From NCBI GenBank assembly GCA_947498935.1, contig CANMMM010000003.1, forward strand, positions 186,001 to 250,000: 64,000 bases of DNA, given 5' to 3'. This DNA comes from an uncultured Aquimarina sp. (GTDB lineage: Bacteria; Bacteroidota; Bacteroidia; Flavobacteriales; Flavobacteriaceae). Each line of letters opens with the position of its first letter. Position 1 is the first letter of the stretch. Under the pieces are notes generated by a model. It did no database searches. It was not told the origin of the DNA and worked only from the letters and a program-made list of their open reading frames with translations. The position numbers and the translations under genes were made by a program. Shown in pieces: positions 55,071-64,000 of the stretch.

Positions 55071-55206
55071 TTGGCAAATATAGAAAATTAAAAGCTGCAT
55101 TGCCAATCTCTTGTTAGAATTCTACACCTGTCGACAGTCTTTCATAACGAAGTAATGTGAACCTCTTTAACATACACGATAGACCAAAACATATACGTCT
55201 TTAATT

Positions 55207-55295
55207 GCGTTAGGGATAGTAATGAAAATCCCACAGCCCGACGATAGGAGGTGCGAGGAATTGTAATGGATAGCCCGACCCTTGTGGTAACGCCC
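55207..55295 (-). repeat. Family A repeat, copy 7 (short type)
   Basis: It runs from GCGTTAGGGATAG to GTGGTAACGCCC, 89 bp, with the centre CACAGCCCGACGATAGGAGG as at 43415. Confidence 0.9.
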
Positions 55296-55310
55296 AAAAT
55301 CAAGCATAAA

Positions 55311-55358
55311 AAAACTGCCTAGTATTATAACTATTAAATTATAATTGCTAGACAGTTT
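55311..55358 (-). terminator. Probable terminator of mdh
   Basis: AAACTG with TAG pairs with CTA and CAGTTT across an AT-rich middle. On the minus strand a T run follows. It begins 24 bp past the mdh stop codon. Confidence 0.55.
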
Positions 55359-55381
55359 CGTAAGTATTATTTACAAAAGGG

Positions 55382-56308
55382 TTACAGTTCTAGTAATCCG
55401 TTTGTTTTCTTTACGCCTTCTGCGCTTTCTGCTAGTTTTGCTTTTTCGGCATCGTTTAATTCGATTTCTACGATTTTTTCGATTCCGTTTTTACCTAATA
55501 CTACAGGAGCCCCGATACATAAGTCGTTTAATCCGTACTCTCCTTCTAATAAGGTAGAACAAGGGAATATTTTTTTCTGATCACATGCGATTGCTTGTAC
55601 CAATCCAGATACTGCTGCTCCAGGTGCATACCAAGCAGAAGTACCTAGCAATCCTGTAAGTGTTGCTCCTCCTACTTTAGTATCTGCTGCTACTTGCTCT
55701 AAACGATCTGCTGTGATAAACTCTGATACTGGCACACTGTTTCTAGTAGCTAATCTAGTTAATGGCACCATTCCTTTATCGCTATGTCCACCTATTACCA
55801 TTCCATCTACATCAGAGATTGGCGCCCCTAATGCTTCTGCTAATCGGTACTTGAAACGAGCACTATCTAAAGCGCCTCCCATACCGATGATTCTGTTCTT
55901 TGGTAAATCTGTCGTTTTGTGTACTAAATACGTCATCGTATCCATTGGATTACTTACTACGATGATGATCGTATTTGGAGAATGCTCGATTAGATTAGCA
56001 GATACTGTTTTTACAATTCCTGCATTGATCCCAATCAATTCTTCTCTAGTCATTCCTGGCTTACGAGGAATTCCTGATGTGATTACAACAATATCGCTGT
56101 TTGCTGTCTTAGAATAATCATTGGTAGATCCCACTATTTTGGTATCGAAACCATTTAAAGAAGCAGTTTGCATCAAGTCCATGGCTTTTCCTTCTGCGTA
56201 GCCTTCCTTGATATCTAACAACACCACTTCTGAAGCAAAATTCTTTATGGCTATGTATTCTGCACAACTTGCACCTACTGCACCAGCTCCTACTACTGTA
56301 ACTTTCAT
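55382..56308 (-). CDS. mdh: Malate dehydrogenase
   Basis: A 308-aa NAD-linked enzyme of the LDH-like MDH group. The NAD motif GAGAVGAS is at 7-14, LLDIKEG has D32 for NAD choice, R82 sits in PRKPGMTREE (malate specificity, mobile loop), and H175 in IGGHSDKGMVPL is the catalytic base. It interconverts malate and oxaloacetate in the TCA cycle. It is preceded by a 107-bp gap from the DUF6588-like gene on the same strand. Confidence 0.96.
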   Translation of the reverse strand: MKVTVVGAGAVGASCAEYIAIKNFASEVVLLDIKEGYAEGKAMDLMQTASLNGFDTKIVGSTNDYSKTANSDIVVITSGIPRKPGMTREELIGINAGIVKTVSANLIEHSPNTIIIVVSNPMDTMTYLVHKTTDLPKNRIIGMGGALDSARFKYRLAEALGAPISDVDGMVIGGHSDKGMVPLTRLATRNSVPVSEFITADRLEQVAADTKVGGATLTGLLGTSAWYAPGAAVSGLVQAIACDQKKIFPCSTLLEGEYGLNDLCIGAPVVLGKNGIEKIVEIELNDAEKAKLAESAEGVKKTNGLLEL

Positions 56309-56415
56309 CTTGTATGTCTAATTTAGATTAATAATTTATTTCCTGTTGGATTTTTTCCGAAACAGCGCTAAAATACAAATTCTTTAACTATAATATTTGC
56401 AAAAATCTCGTTAAA

Positions 56416-57423
56416 TTACCACACAAAATCTACTCCAAAAGACAGATTATTATAGTTCTGCAAAGTGTAATCTAAATTTACCCTAAAAAAGCTTATTTTC
56501 ATAGAGCTTCCGAAAGTGGCTTTGACTCCATTAGTTGTATTTTTTATAGAAATAGGATCTACAACTGCTTGAGATGCTAAGGGTCCGTTTTGCACTGTAT
56601 AGCGCCCTAACACATCTGCAGTATTACTCCCCGTATAAAAACCAAATCCTCCATAAAAATTAAGTTTAGGCAACTTCGTACTCATGATTGCCGATACTAG
56701 CCACGAATTAGATCGCAGTCGTATTTCTTGACCTTCGGCAGTGATCTGCTCACTACTCTCGAAATTATACATTCCTTTTACTCGTGTATATCCCACAATG
56801 GCTGAAACTCTAAAAGGCAATCGCTTCCACGCAAAAATCCAGTCTGTAAATTCATGTTGTAATCCCACACCATAGAGTCCTATGGTCGCATTATCTCTAA
56901 CTTTGGTAGTAGGCAGTCCTCTAAATTTTATTTCTGTACTTCTAGAAATCCCCATCGAAGCTTGCAAAAATCCCGATGGTATCATTCCTGTAGACATTCC
57001 TCCAATTCCGTCTGGTAACGCTACGATAACTGGAGCACCTGCTCCTTGATCCAGTACCAAGGTGGTTTCTGCTGGATTTTCTCCAAAAGCAGTAGCAATC
57101 ACCTTACTAGGAGAACCATCCTGAAAAAACACGCCATCATACTCAGTTACATTGAGGATAAAACTTTGTTTTTCATCACGTATAAACGATAGGTTACCTA
57201 CAATACCTATATCAAAATACCATAACTTTTTAACCTTGGCGGTTTTATACCATCCATTAGACATATTATTTACCAAAGCTTCTCCTGCTGGTGTAAAGTA
57301 ATCTTTACCAAAACGCTGTGCATTGGCTATACCTAATTCTAGCAGTTGATCTATGTTATTCTGGGCATATGATACTTTCTGAATCAAAAGAATCATAGAT
57401 AAGATGATGATGATTTTTTTCAT
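56416..57423 (-). CDS. DUF6588-like exported protein
   Basis: A 335-aa protein with a signal peptide (cut near SYAQ, residue 21). NNIDQLLELGIANAQRFGKDYFTPAGEALVNNMSNGWY and the later outer-membrane-like strands (TIGLYGVGLQHEFTDWIFAW) fit the DUF6588 family of Bacteroidota. It is probably an outer-membrane barrel of unknown role. It precedes mdh on the same strand. Confidence 0.75.
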   Translation of the reverse strand: MKKIIIILSMILLIQKVSYAQNNIDQLLELGIANAQRFGKDYFTPAGEALVNNMSNGWYKTAKVKKLWYFDIGIVGNLSFIRDEKQSFILNVTEYDGVFFQDGSPSKVIATAFGENPAETTLVLDQGAGAPVIVALPDGIGGMSTGMIPSGFLQASMGISRSTEIKFRGLPTTKVRDNATIGLYGVGLQHEFTDWIFAWKRLPFRVSAIVGYTRVKGMYNFESSEQITAEGQEIRLRSNSWLVSAIMSTKLPKLNFYGGFGFYTGSNTADVLGRYTVQNGPLASQAVVDPISIKNTTNGVKATFGSSMKISFFRVNLDYTLQNYNNLSFGVDFVW

Positions 57424-57593
57424 CTGTTTTTAAAATTTTCAATCATCAGATGGTTTACGCCGACGTACCGCTGTATCCATAAACACAGCTTTATCATAAC
57501 GCTTTCCATAAGATTTGGGTTATTTTGGCTTACCAATATATAAAAAAACATTCAGATGTGGTGTGTTATTACACATTGAACATGTAATAACAA

Positions 57594-57629
57594 AAAAAAG
57601 AGGCTACCTATAAAGGTAGCCTCTTTTTA
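57594..57629 (-). terminator. Terminator of gyrB
   Basis: AAAGAGGCTACCT pairs with AGGTAGCCTCTTT around ATAA, 21 bp past the gyrB stop codon, with T runs on both sides. Confidence 0.9.
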
Positions 57630-57649
57630 TATGCTAAGCAGTATGAAAG

Positions 57650-60204
<2,555 letters not shown>

Positions 60205-61404
60205 ATGAAAACTAATTTATTTAGCCTTGGTAAGCTATTTGTACTAGGATTAACAATGCTTGCATTATCATGTACAAACGAAGGATTTAACGAAATCACC
60301 GAAAACGATCAAAAACAAACTGTAAAAAAATTCTTTAATGATGACATCTTCATTCTAGAAGACATCGGAGATGGAAACTACCTTGGAGATGACATTATTT
60401 TTACCGAAGATCAATTAACCAATGAACGTATAGGAATCGACCAAAATCCTACTCCAGGTCAAGATGAAGGAGAGCGATTAGGCGTACACCCTGGGATTAG
60501 AAAGTGGCCTAATAACACTGTAATTTATGTATTAGACCGCAGCTTAACCAGCAAGCAAATTCAAGTGACTAAAAACTCTATGGAAGAATGGAGGTCTAAA
60601 ACAAATGTTCGATTTAAAGAAAGAACAAACGAAAACTACTATGTAACTATCAAAAACAGTGGTAGAGGCTGTAATTGTGGTAGTGCTAACTTAGGAGTTG
60701 TAGGAACTAGAGGAGGTATCAACATAGGAACTGGAACTACAGAAGTAGTAATGATTCATGAAATCGGTCACACATTAGGCTTCCTACACGAACAAAACAG
60801 ATCTGACAGAGACAACCATGTTAGAATATTATTTGAAAATATTTCTGACGGAGCCGCAAGCCAATTTAGATTAACTAACAATTCTGTGAATGTAGGGCCT
60901 TTTGACCTTAGATCTACAATGATGTATGGATCTTACACATTCAGTAAAAACGGAAGTCCAACTATCGTAGAAAAAGCTACTGGACAACCATATGCTAGAA
61001 GAAAACCAGAACTATCTACAGGAGATATCGCCGCAACTAATCAAGTATACCCTAGCTCAGATGGTGGCGGAGGTGATGATGATGATGACGATGATGATGA
61101 TGATGACGACGATGATAAAGATGACATCTGCAAAGACGTAAGCCCTTGGTCTATCAACAAAAGATACACAGTAGGAGATCGAGTAACTTATAAAGGATAC
61201 TTATTCGAAAGAGATTTCAACACATGGAACCGAATTGGAAAATGCGGAGAAGTAGAAACACCAAGCGATATTTGCGAAGGAATTGACCCTTATAACAGAA
61301 ATGCAACATATTCTCCTGGAGATCAAGTAACTTTTAGAGGATACTTATATAAATTACTCCAAAACAGACGATGGTCTAATCAAGGACAATGCGGGAGCAA
61401 CTAG
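60205..61404 (+). CDS. Astacin-like (M12A) metalloprotease lipoprotein with two carbohydrate-binding modules
   Basis: A 399-aa lipoprotein (LALSC, Cys at 23). Residues 24-95 look like a propeptide. The catalytic domain follows: PNNTVIYVLDRSLTSKQ, CNCGSANLGVVG, HEIGHTLGFLHE with zinc ligands H185, H189 and H195, and the Met-turn STMMYGS (238-243), as in astacins. Then comes a run of 14 Asp (291-304) encoded by GAT/GAC repeats. After it stand two short Trp-rich modules (SPWSINKRYTVGDRVTYKGYLF, DPYNRNATYSPGDQVTFRGYLY), resembling CBM5/12 chitin-binding modules. It is probably anchored outside and cleaves proteins while attached to a polysaccharide. Export route unclear. Confidence 0.88.
   Translation: MKTNLFSLGKLFVLGLTMLALSCTNEGFNEITENDQKQTVKKFFNDDIFILEDIGDGNYLGDDIIFTEDQLTNERIGIDQNPTPGQDEGERLGVHPGIRKWPNNTVIYVLDRSLTSKQIQVTKNSMEEWRSKTNVRFKERTNENYYVTIKNSGRGCNCGSANLGVVGTRGGINIGTGTTEVVMIHEIGHTLGFLHEQNRSDRDNHVRILFENISDGAASQFRLTNNSVNVGPFDLRSTMMYGSYTFSKNGSPTIVEKATGQPYARRKPELSTGDIAATNQVYPSSDGGGGDDDDDDDDDDDDDDKDDICKDVSPWSINKRYTVGDRVTYKGYLFERDFNTWNRIGKCGEVETPSDICEGIDPYNRNATYSPGDQVTFRGYLYKLLQNRRWSNQGQCGSN
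61075..61122 (+). repeat. GAT/GAC microsatellite coding for poly-Asp
   Basis: Uninterrupted GAT/GAC codons specify the Asp run between the protease and the binding modules. Repeat-unit slippage would change the linker length without a frameshift. Confidence 0.8.
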
Positions 61405-61448
61405 TCTGACCAAAAAAACCAACTACACAAACTCAACAAACACCTATT

Positions 61449-61479
61449 AAAACAGGCTACCAATTTGGTAGCCTGTTTT
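61449..61479 (+). terminator. Terminator of the astacin-like gene
   Basis: AAAACAGGCTACC pairs with GGTAGCCTGTTTT around AATTT, about 45 bp past the stop codon. Confidence 0.9.
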
Positions 61480-61494
61480 GTTATACACAATAAA

Positions 61495-61590
61495 GTGATG
61501 TCAGCTTTTTTTTAAAATTAACTCCAACCACTGCTTTTTTTGCTGTTTTAAGGTGCCGCAGCACTGCTACACAAAAAAACTTAACCCCCT
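61495..61590. repeat. Diverged family B-like repeat
   Basis: It begins AAGTGATGTCAGCTTTTTTT and carries GCAGCACTGCTACACAAAAAAA, equivalents of the B left arm and central stem. It is too diverged for a firm call. Confidence 0.4.
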
Positions 61591-61639
61591 ATTACACTAA
61601 GACGCTTCGTTATAAGATTCAGAAAAGCAATAAAACCTA

Positions 61640-61981
61640 ATGTTTTACAAATATCTACATAGCATCGCTACAGCTAGATTTAAAGATACAATGAAACATC
61701 AGGATTTGCAGCAGCTTCAAGCCGTAATAGATTTGCCATTGCATCATCCAGGTTATATTACTTCAACAGCATCATTGATTTTTTTTCTGAACACTACCAT
61801 AGTCATAGAACACTATAACAACATTAACAGCAGAAATAACCAGATCTAACGAAGTGTCAAACTTAGCTACAGCTTTAAGCTTTCGTAGATTTTCTATTAC
61901 ATCCACCTCCTTGTACAAACACCTTAAAAAGAATGCAAATCCTTTGCTAAATCTCACACAAATTACCCGATACAACTCCAC
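61640..61981 (-). pseudogene. Possible decayed small gene
   Basis: On the minus strand, pieces of protein-like sequence appear in more than one frame: NLRKLKAVAKFDTSLDLV with VISAVNVVIVFYDYG (61772-61981), then YNLDDAMANLLRLEAAANP further on. They do not join into one frame. I do not recognise the parent family. It could also be chance. Confidence 0.25.
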
Positions 61982-61984
61982 AAA

Positions 61985-62018
61985 AAAGCCTCTGAGAAAT
62001 AAATTTCTCAGAGGCTAA
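61985..62018 (-). terminator. Terminator of asnB
   Basis: AGCCTCTGAGAAAT pairs with ATTTCTCAGAGGCT; A and T runs flank it. It lies about 95 bp past the asnB stop codon. Confidence 0.8.
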
Positions 62019-62110
62019 CATCTCAATTAACTCAACTTTCAGTATCTCACACTGAACTCTTGAATTTCTTTATCGCAATATCTATTAAAAAATACTGCTG
62101 TTTTTACTAT

Positions 62111-63775
62111 TTAATAAGCATCATCATGCACATTTGCTACTGCACGGCCGCTTGGATCATTCATATTCTTAAATGCTTCATCCCATTCCAAAGCAATTTT
62201 AGTACTACACGCTACTGATGCTTCTTGAGGCACACTTAGCGCTGCGGTATCACTTGGGAAATGCTCTTCGAAAATAGCTCTATAATAAAACTCCTCTTTA
62301 TTTTGTGGAGTTTGAATAGGGAATCTAAAATGTGCATTCTCCATCTGCTCATCAGACACTTCTTTATCCACAATTTCCTTTAGCGTATCTATCCAGCTAT
62401 ACCCTACTCCATCAGAGAATTGTTCTTTTTGTCTCCAAGCCACACTTTCTGGCAAATAGGATTCAAAAGCCTTACGTATTACCCATTTCTCCATACGCTC
62501 TCCATTGATCATCTTATCCTGCGGATTAATTCGCATTGCCACATCCATAAATTCTTTATCCAAGAATGGCACTCTACCTTCTATACCCCAAGCAGCTAAT
62601 GATTTATTGGCACGCAAACAATCATACATATGCAATTTACTCAATTTACGCACAGTCTCTTCATGAAATTCTTGTGCATTTGGCGCTTTGTGGAAGTACA
62701 AATATCCTCCAAATAACTCATCTGCTCCCTCTCCAGATAACACCATCTTCACGCCCATCGATTTAATGACACGAGCCATTAAATACATAGGAGTAGAAGC
62801 TCTAATCGTGGTTATATCATATGTTTCTAGATTATAGATCACATCTCTAATTGCATCTAAACCTTCTTGTATCGTAAATTTAATTTCATGGTGTACAGTA
62901 CCGATATGATCTGCTACTTTTTGAGCCGCAGCTAAATCTGGTGATCCTTCTAAACCTACAGAAAAAGAATGCAATTGAGGCCACCAAGCATCTTTGGTAT
63001 CTCCAGACTCTACCCTTTTTTCAGAATATTTTTTAGCAATAGCAGATGTTACCGAAGAATCCAATCCCCCAGACAGTAACACTCCATAAGGTACATCTGA
63101 CATTAATTGTCTATGCACTGCTGCTTCTAAAGCTTCTCTAAGTTCATCAATACTTGTTTGATTTTCTTTTACAGCATCAAACTCTGCCCAGTCTCTCACA
63201 TACCATTTTTCTAATTCACCAGTAGTACTATCTAGAAAATGCCCAGGAGGAAACAATTCAATTTTTGTACACACCCCTTCTAATGCTTTTAATTCCGAAC
63301 CTACATAAAAAGTACCGTTCTGATCCCATCCCATGTATAATGGAATGATTCCCATATGATCTCTAGCGATTAAATAACTATCTTTAGACGCATCATACAA
63401 CGCAAAAGCAAAAATTCCATTCAATTCATCTAAAAACTGATTCCCTTTTTCTTTATACAGTGCTAAAATTACTTCACAATCAGAAGCTGTTTGAAAATCA
63501 TATTTCCCTTCAAAATCTTTTCGAATCTCTCTATGATTATATATCTCTCCATTAGCTGCTAATACCAGCGTTTTATCTTTACTAAATAAAGGTTGCTTTC
63601 CTGATACTGGGTCTACAATTGCTAATCGCTCATGCGCCATAATTGTATTTTCATTTGCATATATCCCACTCCAATCCGGACCTCTATGACGGATTTTCTT
63701 TGACATTTCCAGTAATTGAGGTCTTAATACCTCTGCTTTTTCTTTTAAATCAAAAGCACATACTATTCCACACAT
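62111..63775 (-). CDS. asnB: Asparagine synthase B (glutamine-hydrolysing)
   Basis: A 554-aa enzyme. The N-terminal glutaminase domain starts MCGIVCAFD, with C2 as nucleophile after removal of Met, and has RHRGPDWSG, HERLAIVD and NGEIYNH. The synthetase domain holds the PP-loop LLSGGLDSSV and SGEGADELFGGYLYF. It converts aspartate, ATP and glutamine to asparagine and glutamate. The length is that of E. coli AsnB. It is monocistronic with its own terminator. Confidence 0.96.
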   Translation of the reverse strand: MCGIVCAFDLKEKAEVLRPQLLEMSKKIRHRGPDWSGIYANENTIMAHERLAIVDPVSGKQPLFSKDKTLVLAANGEIYNHREIRKDFEGKYDFQTASDCEVILALYKEKGNQFLDELNGIFAFALYDASKDSYLIARDHMGIIPLYMGWDQNGTFYVGSELKALEGVCTKIELFPPGHFLDSTTGELEKWYVRDWAEFDAVKENQTSIDELREALEAAVHRQLMSDVPYGVLLSGGLDSSVTSAIAKKYSEKRVESGDTKDAWWPQLHSFSVGLEGSPDLAAAQKVADHIGTVHHEIKFTIQEGLDAIRDVIYNLETYDITTIRASTPMYLMARVIKSMGVKMVLSGEGADELFGGYLYFHKAPNAQEFHEETVRKLSKLHMYDCLRANKSLAAWGIEGRVPFLDKEFMDVAMRINPQDKMINGERMEKWVIRKAFESYLPESVAWRQKEQFSDGVGYSWIDTLKEIVDKEVSDEQMENAHFRFPIQTPQNKEEFYYRAIFEEHFPSDTAALSVPQEASVACSTKIALEWDEAFKNMNDPSGRAVANVHDDAY

Positions 63776-64000
63776 AATCTTTTTGTATTAATTGAGAAGT
63801 CAAATATCATATTATTATTACAAAACATAAAGCAAAACATCATTTTTGTTTTAAAAATGAAACCTAAAACCTTTTTTTAGCAACAAAAAACAACAAAACC
63901 CTTTAAAAACAACAGCTATCACTAACAACCTGTTAGTAGTTCTTTTTTAACACAACCTAAAGAGAAGATTTTTTATAATTAGCGTAAGTTAGAATCCTTA

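Larger units (their letters stand above)
61405..62110. other. Intergenic region with terminators, B-like repeat and a decayed frame
   Basis: No intact gene is seen. It contains the astacin-gene terminator (61449-61479), a diverged B-like repeat (about 61495-61590), a possible gene remnant on the minus strand (about 61640-61981) and the asnB terminator (61985-62018). Confidence 0.5.

Noticed and set aside
8840..55295. Family A repeats as a CRISPR array
   Set aside because: Copies are kilobases apart, vary in length and orientation, and have no regular spacers or cas genes nearby.
61640..61849. A 69-codon plus-strand frame MFYKYLHSIATARFKD...
   Set aside because: It lies over a stretch that looks more like a decayed minus-strand gene, and has no family match that I can recognise.

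Overview
The window comes from a Bacteroidota chromosome, most likely a member of the Flavobacteriaceae (probably marine). The signs are AT-rich DNA, starts without obvious Shine-Dalgarno sequences, a fused SecDF, two proteins ending in type IX secretion (T9SS) sorting domains, a Bacteroidota-type T6SS tube protein (TssD), a double-glycine peptide leader of the kind seen in this phylum, and many short lipoproteins. The species cannot be named from the sequence. No rRNA, tRNA or CRISPR array was found.

Layout. 1-8760: sulfur amino-acid enzyme (CBS domains), FtsX-type permease, NamZ-type muramidase lipoprotein, Fe/Zn-cluster protein, methyltransferase, DUF2059 protein, two peptidases and a small hydrolase. 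8840-10983: repeats, an IS110 transposase remnant and a lipoprotein. 11011-15820: an outer-membrane barrel and a giant TPR protein in one operon. 16568-25349: ftsE followed by a surface-polysaccharide locus with four glycosyltransferases, a Wzx flippase, a 3,4-ketoisomerase and aminotransferase pair for a dTDP-3-amino-3,6-dideoxyhexose, and a GNAT/FemAB-like acyltransferase. 25765-33349: small membrane protein, TypA/BipA, a T9SS-exported CAP protein, KdsA and a carboxypeptidase-regulatory-domain protein. 34034-39046: an AT-rich accessory island with an extended TssD, a putative caspase-like cargo protein, a run of lipoproteins, a broken MORN gene, and short orphan reading frames that look like displaced toxin tails. 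39146-41516: an orphan RiPP-like precursor, an AraC regulator, a VOC protein and a lipoprotein. 42475-46734: an OxyR-like regulator and two operons sharing a 17-bp palindromic operator. 47318-63775: a secreted GH57-like amylase, SecDF, malate dehydrogenase, a DUF6588-like protein, GyrB, an astacin-like metalloprotease and AsnB.

The most unusual region is 34034-39046. It reads as an orphan T6SS tube, cargo and immunity island. Three paralogous lipoproteins stand in tandem, each preceded or overlapped by a short orphan frame ending at or just inside its start, twice through an ATGA overlap. This fits repeated replacement of toxin ends with retention of the old immunity genes. The second unusual theme is a set of dispersed intergenic repeats. 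Family A has the ends GGGCGTTACC and CCCTAACGC (eight copies plus one isolated end). Family B is a hairpin of about 160 bp, inserted inside A in two copies. Family C is related to B. All copies are noncoding and the B copies look like non-autonomous mobile elements.
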